From: Apodemus sylvaticus
Lineage: Eukaryota; Chordata; Mammalia; Rodentia; Muridae
Assembly (NCBI RefSeq): GCF_947179515.1
Contig: NC_067485.1
Span: 13,272,096-13,336,095, forward strand
Reading direction: 5' to 3'
Length of the DNA stretch: 64,000 bases
Part shown: piece after piece, positions 1-11,438 of the stretch
Layout: every line of letters starts with the position of its first letter
How positions within the stretch are numbered: position 1 is the first letter of the stretch
Translations under genes and position numbers: made by a program
Notes under the pieces: generated by a model
Database searches by the model: none
Told to the model about the DNA's origin: nothing
The model's input: the letters and a program-made list of their open reading frames with translations, nothing else

Positions 1-689
1 CACTGAGACTTTTCAGCCTGAGGAGAACCTCTGTTTTGAAGCTGTTACCTCAGCTGTTTTATCTCATTGACAGAATGCTGACCAATATACCGTCTGTCAG
101 GAAATAGTCTCCCAGCACTGGGAGGGTGCAGGGAAGGGGGCATAGGCAGTTCTCATAGGTGTCCTCTCTCAAGGCGAAGTGTGTGATCCCACATTCATCT
201 GGAGCTTGTGCTGGGTGTGTGGCCTGGGACTCTCTCAGCAGTCTGTTGGGTGGGCACCAGCTCGGGTATCCAGAGATTCTAACCAAGCACATGTTGCCGT
301 AATTACAGGGAGGTAGACTACACAAACCTGCTAGATCTAAACTCTGGGCACTGAGCGACGGGACCCACAGAAAACCCGTCACCTATGACGGACACCAGGC
401 TGACCCTAGGCATCTTGGGTACTCAGTTGCTTGTCACACCCACGCTGGAGATGGATTACTATACTGTGGAGGGGTTGCAAAGGTCAGGCAAGTTGGGAAA
501 CTTGCCTGAGGCAACACAGCAAACAGGTTGGTGCTGGCGACTTGACTGCATCTGGAATGAACTACAATCCAGAATTGCAGGGCTCACCTGTGATCTAGAT
601 CTTGAGGCTGGAAGATACAAGTTTCTGAGCTGGACCTTGGTAGGGAGATCTTGAGGCATAGTGGCCATGAAAAGCTTAGGTCCAGGCAA
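1..689. other. No recognised feature
   Basis: Mixed-composition sequence; I see no gene or repeat here that I can name. Confidence 0.4.
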
Positions 690-1096
690 AGTAGTAATTG
701 CCTTTAATCCCAGGAGACTAAGGCAAGGAGATCTCTGAGTTCAAGGTCAGCCTGGAACAAAGCAAGTCCCAGATCTAGACTTGGTAGTACACACCTTTAA
801 TCTGAGTCACACCTTTTGCTGGAGACCTACACAAGGACATTGGAAGAAGGAAGACTCGCTTTTCTTCACCTGCTTGCACTTACTTGCCAGCATATCTGTT
901 GGAGCCTACTTCTACAGAAGACCAGGAGAAACAACTGGCTTGGTGGGACTGAGCAATTACTTGAGCCTTGGGCTGCCCATCCACAGCTGACCATTGTTGG
1001 GGAGTTGGACTACAGACGGTAAGTCATCACAATAAATCTCCTCAATATAGAGACATTTCTTAAGTTTTGTGACTCTGGAGAACCCTGACTAATACA
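690..1096 (+). mobile_element. Rodent LTR-like repeat with a B1-like 5' part
   Basis: Positions 690-773 are a diverged B1-like block (CCTTTAATCCCAG, then GAGTTCAAGGTCAGCCTGG). The rest, to 1096, matches a common rodent repeat that carries AATAAA near 1031 and ends in CCCTGACTAATACA, as LTRs do. The family name needs a repeat library. Confidence 0.55.
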
Positions 1097-1532
1097 ATGT
1101 TATGGCACACAAGCTTGTTGCTTGAAAGAGAAGCAATGGTGTGGGGAGCCCTACTTCCTGTTTAGCTCCTCCCCGTCTCTTTGTCACCTAGTGGTTTTGG
1201 GCCATTGGACAAAAACCTGTGAGAATCTCTAAGACTCACTTCACTTTACAACTCCCATGTGAAGAAGAATGTTTGCTGGTCATCTCTGGACGAAGACCCA
1301 GAACCCAGGGACTTAGGTCACTTTCCCACAGACTCAGAGCAAACAAAGATGGCGGCTTCTGGGGAAGACCAGCTGCACCAGATGCCCTGCCATGCTCTCC
1401 CCAGAATGCATGAAGCAGAGCTGGTGGCCAGGAACTGATTCATGGTCCCATCTCTCTGGAATGTGGGTCCACTCAGGTCTCCCTCATCCTAGCTTTTGTT
1501 TACCCTGTCTCCTTGTGAAAAATTAATTAATT
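1097..1532. other. No recognised feature
   Basis: Unique-looking sequence. A short AAGATGGCGGC motif near 1347 recalls LTR promoters, but there is not enough around it for a call. Confidence 0.35.
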
Positions 1533-1555
1533 AGTGTGTGTGTGTGTGTGTGAGT

Positions 1556-1594
<39 letters not shown>
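1533..1594 (+). repeat. (GT)n(GA)n microsatellite
   Basis: A GT run passes through GAGT units into a long GA run. It sits at the tail side of the adjoining minus-strand B3 SINE. Confidence 0.95.
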
Positions 1595-1598
<4 letters not shown>

Positions 1599-1770
1599 CA
1601 CATATGTATATGCCATGGTGCATATGGAGATCAGAGGATAGGAGGACAGCTTGCAACAGCCAGTTCTCTGTACCATGTGGGTGCTGGGGATTAAACTTAG
1701 GCCATCAGTCTTGTTGGAGCATACCTTTATTCACAGAGACATACCCCCAACCTCAGGGATGTTTATGTAA
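1595..1770 (-). mobile_element. B3 SINE, minus orientation
   Basis: Key blocks read as reverse complement of B3: GCCATGGTGCATATGGAG, GGTCAGAGGA-like text, ACCATGTGGGTGCTGGGGAT and a decayed tRNA-like end. The GT/GA microsatellite grew at its A-rich tail. Confidence 0.7.
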
Positions 1771-4504
1771 GATAGAGGAGATCCTAAACTCCCTCCAATC
1801 TCATGCTAGTGACTGCTTATGAAAAAGACCCCAGGCCATCTGATGCATTCAGGAAGTTCACTCCCCTCGCTCTCTGCACCTCACTGTTGAGGCAGACAAA
1901 GTGGCATGGCCCTTACATCAATAATGGACCTGAAGCTTGGTGACACCTGCCATTAGACGCTGCTCTGGGCTCCATAGCCTGTGCCTGTCTCCTGTGTACC
2001 CATGCTAGTCTCTTCTCTGAGTCCCTAATTTGCTCTCCAGTGTCTCAAGGGCTTTAGCCTTGACGTTAGGACAGGGAGTTTCCTTCATGTGTCTCCCCCT
2101 CAGCTCCTTCAGACACTCTTCCTCCTCCTAGGTTCCTACTGCCATCTTTCTAGGCCAGTGCTCACTCTTCCTGTTTGGTCCTTATCCTCTGCTCTGGTCA
2201 GCTGGCCACACGACACCTACAGGATCCTACTGCTGAATACAGCTTTGAGGAAGTGACACCTTCAGATGTGGCTAGCCGCAGGAAGGCCCATATAGCCTAT
2301 CTCGATGACAAACAAAATGGAACAAGTGGCCTAAAATAATATCCCTTCCCTCTGGGCCAGAACCCTGTTTCTAGAAGCTCAGTTTCTAGGAAAAGTCTGA
2401 AAGAAATCTGGGCATTCTCTGTTCCAGGATGTTCGCCTTGGAGTTGCTTACAACAGCAGACAAGCGGCAATGTGAGGCAGGGCCTGTGCATATGACTGAT
2501 TCCTGTCAGTGCCCAGGGAAGCTTAACAGCTGCCAGCTGTGACCCAGGCCATACATTCCAGTTGTGCTGGCACGGAAGTGCCACAGGACAGGTCTAGAGG
2601 GGCCCAGACAGCCTGGGGAACTTACCCCAGAGGCTGGAGGTGGGACGAGTCCTGTAGTGACTGCCTTCAATATCCAGAGTCACTGGGGTCACAGATGGAA
2701 GTGACAGAGTTGTCTGACACTGGAAACTTAAGGTTTTCCTTCATCTGAGGAATCGTGGTCTGTCTGCTCCCTGTGCAGAAAGAAAGGAAGACTCTTACCC
2801 TGGACACCCAGGCACTTGCGGACAGGCCTCTCCCAGAGGGAGGTGCTGATGCAGTTAGCCTGCTTCTCAGACAGAGGCAGTTCTAGAGAAAGGAAGCAGT
2901 GCTCAGGTCGGCTGGCTGCCTCTGGGAGACAGCTTCCAGGAGACGCTCCAGTGGCCCTCTTCACAGGGATAGGAGTGAGCTGGCAAAATGGAGACCCGAT
3001 GAATCAAGAATCAAACGCGAAGACTTGATGAATCAGAGCAAGCATCAGCTGCCACTAGGGAGAAGAGTGAGAAGGAAGGGAGGGGGGAGAGAAATAGGGA
3101 AGGAGGGAGGGAGAGGGGGCAGCAAAGCTTCCTAGAGGCCAGTCCCACAGGGAGAGATGGGGAGGGCAGAGCACAGGACTGTCACCTCATGTCCTCCTGA
3201 ACACGAACAGTTAGAATAAGCATCCTCTGCAACTTTCAATTGTAGGTTGTATTAGAACAAAAATTAGCATTCCCTCCAAGAGGGGAAAGGGAGGCTCAGA
3301 AGGTCATGGAACTTACAAGAAACTTCCTTCACCCCTGAGCTTATGCAAAAGTAAGCAATTGCTTTGGAGCAGGAGACCCTTGGGTGGTGCAGCCACTTGG
3401 GGAACTGCCTTGCTGCAATGTCCCTAAAGCTCTTCAGGGATGCGGCTGTCTGAATTGCACATGGTCACATGTCCCCAATCATCATCAGCTTCCCTGGTGG
3501 GACCTGTGTGGATTTGTCTCCCTGGCCTTTTCCTGCCCTTTGTATCTGGGATGAAATGAAAGTGATACAGCCAGGGGCTTCCCCGCCACCTCTCTTGAAT
3601 GGCAGTCGGTGGGTGAGGGTGTATGTGTGCAGTCAGCCCTCCAACACTGCGCTGAGTCTTATGTGGACTGTGATATAGTGTGCCCCGTGCCCTGCAGCTT
3701 TAGCGTGGGGCACACACAGGACAAGAAGACCTACTGATGGTCACGTGGCAATCCCTGCCACCCTTCAGCCCTTGTACAGGCCCCCCATTCACTTCTTACC
3801 TTTGGGCAGGGAGGATGTGACAGCCTAGTCAGGGGAGTCTCAGATGTAGAACCCCTGTGATGCTGTCCCATTCTGACTCCCAACACTCTGCTGTAAACAG
3901 CTTCTGTGTTACATAAATGCCAGCATCACCCCAAAGCAAAGACCCCCTGGGGCTCACTGCTGTTTCTGCAGGGGCAGGACCAGCTCTTTTACACGTGAGG
4001 ATATCCAGTCTCCGAGGATGTGACTTTCTCAGAGTTGCAGGCAGCAGATACCTCTACAGAACAGGCAGAGGCACCCGTAAGTCAGGCTGCCTGTCGTGAG
4101 GCTGGGGATCTTGCTGCAGACCTCGTCCTGCTCTGGCACTTGTAGCTAATCATGACAAGGACAAATTTCACTGTCTCTGCCTCTCCACACTAAGCAACTC
4201 ATCAGTATAAAAACCACGTTCCCCACTGCCACTGCCGGAGACTCTTGACATTACACAGTTGGGGTTGTGTGCCTAATTTCCCTCCCTTGTTAAGCACTGA
4301 TATATAGTTATTGTTGGAAGGGTCTCCTGTGACGAATCCAAGTTCCCAGCTTCCAGATGAAGGGCAGGAGGCTCAGGCTCAGGAGACAACTTGAGCGACT
4401 CAGTTGTGCTCTGAGAAGTCCACGGAAGCCCCCAAGCTCTTCAGCTTCTCCTATGCGAAAAGGCCACACCAGGGGATAAAACCCACTGACTTCCGGGTGT
4501 GGAC
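1771..4504. other. Intergenic stretch without recognised genes
   Basis: No coding region was recognised. A purine-rich GGGAGG stretch lies at 3066-3121; otherwise the sequence looks unique. Confidence 0.4.
3066..3121 (+). repeat. Purine-rich low-complexity tract
   Basis: Nearly uninterrupted A and G, rich in GGGAGG and GAAGG. Confidence 0.8.
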
Positions 4505-4680
4505 ACAGCTGTGCCAGGCGCTGAGTGTGAACTGGTGCTAAATCTCACCCCATCCCTTTAAGGGAGGTGGCTTTAATCCCCGTTACTATTATTTTTTCTG
4601 ATGGGAAAGCTGGGGCTCAGAGAGGTCAAACATAGGCCTCAAGTCCCAGAGTGTGTGGCTGGGAATTGTTATTCATGTCT
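4505..4680 (-). mobile_element. MIR SINE fragment, minus orientation
   Basis: It contains the reverse of the MIR core: GGAAAGCTGGGGCTCAGAGA, then a CAAGTCCCAGAGTGTGTGGCTGGGA-type block. Diverged. Confidence 0.5.
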
Positions 4681-4697
4681 TCCCCCTACACCAGCCT

Positions 4698-4905
4698 TGG
4701 TAAATTACAGTCCATGGGTCCAATCCTACCTACTGTCTGTTTAAATAAAAAAGGCTATAAAAATGTAAAGTAGCACTTCGTGACCCATGAAAATGTTATG
4801 CAACTGACATTTCGGTGTCAGTAAACAATACTTTAGTGGGACACAGCCACCTTTCTGCATTTATTTGCTGATCATGGCTGCCTTTGAGCTATTGGCAGAC
4901 GGGGC
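4698..4905 (+). mobile_element. Ancient hAT-type DNA transposon fossil
   Basis: Blocks such as AAATTACAGTCCATGGGTCCAATCC-like text followed by TAGTGGGACACAGCCAC resemble an old eutherian hAT-Charlie family. Ends are not preserved. Confidence 0.35.
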
Positions 4906-4939
4906 CACGGTCATGTATTATTTATCGATTTGACACAAT

Positions 4940-5215
4940 CTGAGAAATGCATCGTTAGGAGACAGACCCCTGTGCAGATGTCACAGTGTGTACTTACACT
5001 CTGAGTGGCTGGGCCTTGCATGTACCTCAGCTGTATGGCGTAGGTGCCGTTTCTAGGTTAAGAACCAGTGCAGGGAGACACAGTGCTGAACGGGGCAGGC
5101 CATCCCAGTATAGTGCTAAGTATTTGTGCATCCTAACGTAGACATAGTACTACAAAGCCATAGGCATAAGATCTTTGGCATCTCTCTTACAAATTTAGAC
5201 ATGGAACCTATCTGA
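4940..5215 (+). mobile_element. Ancient Tigger/MER2-like DNA transposon fossil
   Basis: Characteristic blocks are GAGAAATGCATCGTTAGGAG, CACAGTGTGTACTTACAC and GCTAAGTATTTGTGCATC, in the order seen in Tigger/MER2-type elements. Confidence 0.5.
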
Positions 5216-6015
5216 CACTCTGAAGGAAAAAAAAGTTCCCATCTGTTTCCTGCTGGAATTTTTTCTGTGGGTCCTGGAAGGTGTACAGCCCTTCCAGGTG
5301 TGTCCCCAAAAGGACACTCTGACTGGTCTCAGCCCAGAGCATTGAGTGCAGGGTGGAGGGCTCTCTCTGTGCTCCCAAGTTACACGCTGTTCTGGAGGCT
5401 ATGTTCCACAGGGAAAGGGGCTTTGGGGTTTTTCCCTTGACTGCTCAACTGGGTAAAGTTGTTTTTTTTTTTTTTTTCTGAAAGGTGAAAATGAACAAGT
5501 CGGTGGCCTTTTCCTCTCCTCTGAGGTTCTGGGAAGGCAGTGCCTGCTGACCTGCCTTAGAGAGAGGCCAGGGGAGGGTACAGTCTGGGGAAGAGGGTGA
5601 AGCAGGGGTTCAGCTTCCAGCTGGCACCATCCCCAGATGTGCTGTTTCCAGTGAGTGACCATGACAGGGTCCCCACTGCTCTTTATATTCTTCCCCTGCC
5701 CCCGACTTCCTCTGAGAATAAGAGGGGTTCTCATAGTGCACACTCTCTGCAGAGAAAGAAGAAGAAGCTGTGACTGTGGCTGTGACTGTGGCCATGGCCG
5801 TGACTGCTCACTGAGCAGCTTTGCAGTAGCTCGGCATTTGGAACCCACCTGGGAAGGAGGAAGAAGAGGGTCGGATCTGGGTCAGCTAGGTGGTCCCAGA
5901 TATTGCCTCATCCTAGAACTCTTCAGCCAAGACAGTGGGTGTCTATCTGTGCCCAAAGCCCACAGTACCTCCCTGTGTCCACTACATCCTCACCTGTCCC
6001 CAGTGAAGGAGGGGG
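5216..6015. other. No recognised gene
   Basis: A poly-T run occurs at 5461-5477 and a short GACTGTGGCTGT tandem near 5772-5800. Overlapping reading frames here have no recognisable protein features. Confidence 0.4.
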
Positions 6016-6126
6016 AGAAAAGCAAAGACCAAAAATAAATAAATAAATAAATAAAGAAAGAAAGAAAGAAAGAAAGAAAAGCAAAGACCAAAATAAATAA
6101 ATAAATGAATAAATAAATAAATTCAT
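6016..6126 (+). repeat. (AAAT)n/(AAAG)n block, internally duplicated
   Basis: GCAAAGACCAAAA followed by AAAT units occurs twice, separated by AAAG units, indicating a local tandem duplication. Confidence 0.85.
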
Positions 6127-6330
6127 TAAAAAATGGACAAAGGAAGACCAGACACGGTAAAAATGGATTTTAAAAAAAAGCATCATGTTAAATGAAAGAA
6201 GCCAGTAACACACTGTGGAGGGACAATAACTCCACAGAGATGGGGAGGGGGCTTCCCTTGAACTGAAGGAATGAGTGGTGGGAACTGGGAGGTGACAACA
6301 AAAGAAACTGGGGGGCGGGCTCTCTTGGTG
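6127..6330 (+). mobile_element. Old L1 3' fragment
   Basis: ATGTTAAATGAAAGAAGCCAG is close to a block near the end of old mammalian L1 ORF2. Surroundings are weakly similar. Confidence 0.4.
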
Positions 6331-7450
6331 GAATATAAGTGCCGCAGAATTAACTATGACAGTAGCCACATGCTTCTCTGAAGGTTCTAGAAGCCACTGG
6401 TATGTGCACTTTGAATGGGTGGGCGGAAAGTACCTCAACTGACTGGGAGGAAACGAGAAGGAAAGAAGATGAAATTCAGACAGGAAGAGGAAGGGGCACA
6501 TGACAAAGAAACACATTTGTCCATGAGCCTGCCATACACCAAGGATGGTAAGGGCCTGCGCCTTCACTCTCAAAGGCAGTCAGAGTGGTGGCCTCAGACT
6601 GACAAATGTCACTGGTCAGTAAGAGGGCACTCTGACTCATACTGAGTCTATCCAACCTTGAGGCAGCTAACATCAGGACCATCTTACACAAGACAGCCAG
6701 CAGGACCCTGGAGGCAGTGGGAGGGAAGGCAGCTGCAGTCACTTACAGTTTGGGAGGGAGCTGTTAAATGTTAACACTAACAATGTGTCAAAAATCTAGG
6801 CCGTGTCAGAGAGTCAGATGATGGAAATAAACACATCTGGGCTCTTGAACCAGCCAACACATTTAGGCCCGTGAAGGAAACTTCCCTTCTTAATAACAGC
6901 TCCTCCATGGGAAGCGTGTCTGTTAGCCACGAAGCTCTGGTGTGTCGATGGATAGTGGAGCCTCATCTCCAGAGGGTGAACTTAAAACAGTAAGCAGAGC
7001 ACCCTCTCCTCCCCCTTTTCCCCTCCCCTTACTCCTCCTCCCCCACACCCCTCCCTCTTATCTCCCACCCCCTGCATAGCAGTGAGGTCGTGCTGTGGCC
7101 AAGGGTCTATGGATGGCTGTCCTCCGCAGAGACATGTTTTCTGTTGTTCTCCTGAGCCTTAGCTTTTCCAGGCCCATCTGTGACAGCAGTGGGGGTGGGC
7201 AGGTTGGGGCGGGGGACTTCCCACCAGAGGCTCTGTGACTCAGAGATGGCCCTGGATGCTTCTGCGAGATCTGCCCCTGGCACCAAGTCTCCGAGGAGGG
7301 CCTGGTGTGACTCAGTGTATAAGAAAAGGGAACAAGCTCTCTCTGAGCTTTGCTAGGTTCCCCCAACTTCCCTCTCTGAGGCTTGGTTTCCTGATGTTTA
7401 ACAGTGGGTGACTTTGACTACTAGGGTTCTCGGAGACCTAAGACAAGGAA
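6331..7450. other. No recognised gene
   Basis: Unique-looking sequence with a C/T-rich stretch near 7000-7075 and a weak MIR-like block at about 7370-7445. Confidence 0.35.
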
Positions 7451-7600
7451 TTCATTCATTCATTCATTCATTCATTCATTCATCAGCCTGCCAGGCACAG
7501 TGCTGGCTCTTGGGGACCCAGCAGTGATTGATGTGGGCAGGACCTGCCCTCCGGGAGCTTATGACATAGTGGGGCAAACACAACCCAAATTGAAGGTGGA
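7451..7600 (-). mobile_element. L2 3' end, minus orientation
   Basis: A (TTCA)n run at 7451-7483 is followed by GCCAGGCACAGTGCTGGCTCTTGGGG and GGAGCTTATG, the usual reverse-complement L2 end with its TGAA tail. Confidence 0.65.
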
Positions 7601-9706
7601 AGAGCATGGGGTAGCCTGGGGGGTGCTGACCGACCCTATGCACAAGAGGAAATCGTGCATTTGCAGGCTCCCAGTGCCTGTATTTAGAGCCTGTGGCTGG
7701 GTAGACTTTGACCTTCATTCCAAAAGCAACAGAAGGGTTGAACCACAATCTAGTTGCTTTTTGAAAGAGCCTGTGTGGCTTTAGAGGGAAGGAAGGCAGA
7801 CTCAGGGGCTGGAGGCCACTCTGGCTCCTTGGCAAGAGGAGGATTGGGAGGTGAAGAAGGAGGTACCCAACTGGGACTCCAGCCCTCAAGGCACCTTGGA
7901 TATGCCAAGCCAGGGGCAGAAACAAAGGGTCTCTGCAGGAATGAGGAAGTGCCCACTCAGAGGTACCGATAGGCTAGGTGCCCTTGCATCTTATCTCCGC
8001 AGAGATTATGAGAGCGAGGGAGTAGAGGAATAAGACCCAAACGGCCCAGCCTTTCTGCCTGCTCTGCACTACAGATTCGTCAAAGCCTTCCGATGCCTTG
8101 GCTTCCCTTCCTGGTGTCTACAGGACTGAGTCTGTGGTGCCTGTCAAAAGCAGAGCCACGTTCAAATCCAGGAGTTTGTCGGTGGATGGAGGCCAGGCTT
8201 GGAAGACAGGCAGGTGTGAACTGGAATCTTAGTTCTGTCAAGTCTGGAAAGGTGGTGGCTGGACACCAGTTGGTGTCTCTGGGCAGCTGCTGGGTCAGGG
8301 CCACCGGGTGAGAAGCTCTGCTTGTTTGCCCAGGGCTGTGGTCTGAGAGCACAACGTCTAACAAGGGTTTTGGTAAACACTCGGTAAAGAACTCATGCTT
8401 AGGGATGGAATCGGGGTGGAATGGGTCAGGTGTCCCCCACAATGGGGCTGAGGAGGGGCAGACAGAGCCTCAAGCTAGAAAGATAGGGCTAGTTAGTTTG
8501 GCTAACCTCTCCTGAGGTCTCTACCTTGTCTGGCTGTGCCCTGCCCCCTCTCCACCTAGGAGATTCTGGATAGGTTGGTTGCCTTCAAGGTTCTTGGCAG
8601 AGTTAAAGGCTTTGGGTGAGTTCTGTTCTTGCCCTTAGACAGAGCAGAGAGGACACGCTGTCAGTCAGCAGGGACTCTGGGCGCTGACATTGCTGAGGGA
8701 TGTGGAAAGCTCACACTGCCCAGGAAGCCCAGAGAAAACCTGGGTGTTCCTAGTCTCCTGCAATTCTAAAGCAGGATGTGGGCTCCCTGACCCCTCTTCT
8801 CTGCCAAGCCCACCGTTTCCAGAGGCTGAATACAGACCACAGTGGACTCTCTAAGATCCGAGCTCTGGATCTACTCTGCAGCAAGCACCACCTCTTGGCT
8901 GGCTGTGGCTTTCCCCAGTCAGTACCTAGGGTGACTCTGAGGACCAGAAGAAAATGTGGCTATTCAGACTCTGCCAGGTGCCCAGTACCCAGAGACTACT
9001 CAGTAATGGAGCTTCTAGGAATGTCCCACCTTGTGTTATTTGGGGGAAATTTATTGGACTCTTTGAGCCTTGATTGCCTGTCTATGAAGTGAAGTGGAGC
9101 AAGAGTTCAGGAACAATAAGATTGTCTCCAAAGGGAGGGAGGAGAGGAGCACGGTGAGCAGAGCAGTCTATGGGAGGATCTGCTCATAGGAGGGCATGGC
9201 ACCTATGAGGACAGATGAAGCCTTGAACCTAAGGAGGCAGGTCTACCCCAGCTGTCCCTCAGAACTCAGAGCCAACCCTCAGGCTTTGCAAATGAATGGA
9301 TAATGAAAGGAATGACTAGGTTGACTCCAGGGACCAGCACTGTAGTGGGCTAAGGCGTAGTCTGTGGGAAGAGAAAGAAACACCACCTTAATTGGGCAAC
9401 TCCTCTGTTAGGCGCTTTCCAATACTCTCTTCATGACTCAAGCAGGAGCTGGCTCTGTACACGTCAAGCTTCCTCAGCGCCTCCCAAGACAGTGCCGTGG
9501 GTCCCTGCAACACCCTGCAGGGACTTTGTCCCCCAGTGAATTTATTGAAATCTCATTTTGATTCTGTTTCTCTTCCCAGCCTGGGCACCTCTCAGAGGTG
9601 GAATCTTGCCGTCATATATTCCTCCCATGCACCCTCAGCCCCTACTATTACTGCACTCTGCTTACCCAGTGTTCTACAGGGTTGTTGTTGTTCTTGTTGT
9701 TTTGCT
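7601..9706. other. 3' flank of Hrh2, no second gene recognised
   Basis: Mixed unique sequence with weak MIR-like blocks near 9045-9120 and 9385-9480. An alternative last exon of Hrh2 could lie here but none was identified. Confidence 0.35.
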
Positions 9707-9712
9707 TTTATT
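9707..9712 (-). terminator. Hrh2: Candidate polyadenylation signal downstream of Hrh2
   Basis: AATAAA occurs on the minus strand here, about 650 bases beyond the stop codon. Further minus-strand AATAAA copies are at 9541-9546 and 9050-9055. No downstream GU-rich element was weighed, so which one is used is unknown. Confidence 0.3.
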
Positions 9713-10120
9713 TTTAAGTATCCTATGAGATTTTTCTTTTCTCTCTCCCCTACCCATGGATCAGTGCAACTCCCTTCTTAAACATCTACATGCTCACTCT
9801 GCTAGCTCACATCAACGCCTTCTCTCGGAGGCCCAGCTCTGCTAACCACGTCCTCCTTTCTGAAGCCCAGCTATATGAAAGCCGCCTGTCCCTAGCCCTG
9901 GTGTCTGTCCTTCCCCAAACTCTACACGAGAGGCCCACACTTGCGGTTCTACTGAGGCCACACCTGCCAACCTCTGCCATTCTCATTCCTTACCAACTGG
10001 AACACTTCCCAAGGAAGAAGTGGTTTGCATATAATTTTTACGTTCTTCCCTGAGGGAATAACTTATCACTTATAACTCCTGAGTGGCAGAGTTGGGCCTT
10101 ATACTTAGGCTACCTGAGTG

Positions 10121-10315
10121 GAAAGGCAGTTTAGTTAGAAAGAAGGGCCTCTGAGCTCTGGAGTGAGTAGCACTCTGTCTAGGTCCCAGCTCAGTGGCCT
10201 GTGGTAAGATCTGTGTTGCCTTTAATGTGGCTTTTGAAAAATGAAGTTAAATGTTCTACCTAAGAGGATGAGAGATGATTTCTGTAAAATGCTCATGAAC
10301 CAGTCCCAGCATCAT
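10121..10315 (+). mobile_element. MIR SINE in the Hrh2 3' UTR or flank
   Basis: The order of blocks resembles the MIR core: a tract around CTCTGGAGTGAGTAGCACTCTGTCTAGGTCCCAGCTC-type sequence, a central part near GGCCTGTGGTAAG, then a run like the end of MIR before GTAAAATG. It is antisense to Hrh2 and starts less than 50 bases past the stop codon. Confidence 0.55.
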
Positions 10316-10360
10316 CGGCACCGAGGGTGGGGTGTCTCCCAGCACTTCATACCCACAACA

Positions 10361-10372
10361 TTTACCTGACTG
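10361..10372 (-). promoter_or_regulatory. Hrh2: Splice donor overlapping the Hrh2 stop codon
   Basis: Read on the minus strand, the end of the coding region is GTC AGG TAA ATG. This contains CAG|GTAAAT, a good match to the mammalian 5' splice site, with the stop TAA lying inside the intron side. If it is used, the last Arg codon is split after AG and translation continues into another exon at lower coordinates. Longer H2 receptor isoforms of about 397 residues are recorded for mammals as I recall. I could not identify the receiving exon in the window. Confidence 0.6.
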
Positions 10373-11438
10373 GGCTTCCCTGGGGGTGTGCGGGTTCTGT
10401 CCCACTCCACACCTGGAGCTTTAGGGGCTTCTCCTCCTGCCATCTACCTTCTCGGCTTTGGCTCCTGGACAGAAGAGAGTTGTTCAACCTCAGGGAAGCT
10501 TTGTGAGAGTCGTGGTTTGTGAGCTTGCAGTGGAAGAGCTGTTGGTACGCTGTGCGGAAGTCTCTGTTGAGGGCAGCGTACAGGATGGGGTTCAGGGCTG
10601 AATTGGCATAGCCTAGCCACAGGACGATACCCTCAACCACCTCGTTGACGGCATCATCCCCTCTCAGCCCACGGTAAACGAATGCAGTGAAGTAAGGAAA
10701 CCAGCAGATGATGAACGCGCCCATGACGGCCGCCAGCGTCACGGTGGCTTTGTGCTCTTTGATGGTGGCCGCCTTCCAGGAGCTGACGTGGTTGATCCTT
10801 TTGGCCTGCTCCCTGGCGATCTTAAAGATTCTGTAGTAGGTGACACACATGATGAGAAGAGGCAGGTAGAAGGTAACCAGCCCATCCACCAGTCCGTATA
10901 CCTCATTGACCTGCACTTTGCACTTAAAGGTGTCATTGCCCCCTCTGGTCCCGTTTCTGCTGTTCCACCCTAGGTGAATAGAGAGAAAGGATAGGGTGAT
11001 GGAAATGACCCAAATAAAAACCAAAGAGATGGCAACACGAACTGGGGTGACCAGCACGGGGTACCGCAGTGGGTCCGTGACAGCGCAGTAGCGGTCCAAA
11101 CTGATCATGAAGAGGTTGAGGATGGACGCTGTGCAGAGCATCACATCCAGGCTGGTGTAGATGTTGCAGAAGACCTGGCCAAAGCTCCACTTGAAGGACA
11201 GCTGGTAAATGGCAGAGAAAGGCAGCACCAGGAGGCCAAGAAGCAGGTCAGTGGCTGCCAGGGACACAATGAAGCAATTGGTCAGGCTGCGGAGTCGACG
11301 ATTCAAGCTGACAGCCAGGCAGACAACCACATTGCCGGCGATGGTGATGAGGATGAGAGTGGTGAGGACTACACTGATGGTGACTTTCAGTGCAGTAGAG
11401 TCCAAGCAGCAGGAATGGACCGTGCCATTGGCCTCCAT
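10362..11438 (-). CDS. Hrh2: Histamine H2 receptor, complete single-exon coding region
   Basis: This 358-residue class A GPCR binds histamine at the plasma membrane and couples to Gs and cAMP; in the stomach it drives parietal-cell acid secretion (family knowledge). The sequence shows seven hydrophobic segments. Landmarks are an N-glycosylation site at Asn4, Asn36 in TM1, Asp64 in TM2, Cys91 paired with Cys173 in loop 2, the amine-binding Asp98 in TM3, DRY at 115-117, Asp185 and Thr189 in TM5, CWFPY at 245-249, NPILY at 283-287, and a likely palmitoylated Cys304. Two more glycosylation sites, Asn162 and Asn168, lie in loop 2. The length matches the 358-359-residue mammalian receptors. The chosen ATG has A at -3 and G at +4. 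No frameshift or early stop is seen. It differs at scattered residues from the mouse and rat proteins as I remember them, so the species is a murine rodent but not fixed. Confidence 0.98.
   Translation of the reverse strand: MEANGTVHSCCLDSTALKVTISVVLTTLILITIAGNVVVCLAVSLNRRLRSLTNCFIVSLAATDLLLGLLVLPFSAIYQLSFKWSFGQVFCNIYTSLDVMLCTASILNLFMISLDRYCAVTDPLRYPVLVTPVRVAISLVFIWVISITLSFLSIHLGWNSRNGTRGGNDTFKCKVQVNEVYGLVDGLVTFYLPLLIMCVTYYRIFKIAREQAKRINHVSSWKAATIKEHKATVTLAAVMGAFIICWFPYFTAFVYRGLRGDDAVNEVVEGIVLWLGYANSALNPILYAALNRDFRTAYQQLFHCKLTNHDSHKASLRLNNSLLSRSQSREGRWQEEKPLKLQVWSGTEPAHPQGSPVR

Noticed and set aside
5923..6573. 216-residue minus-strand frame
   Set aside because: It crosses AAAT/AAAG simple repeats and an L1-like piece, and shows no domain or codon pattern of a gene.
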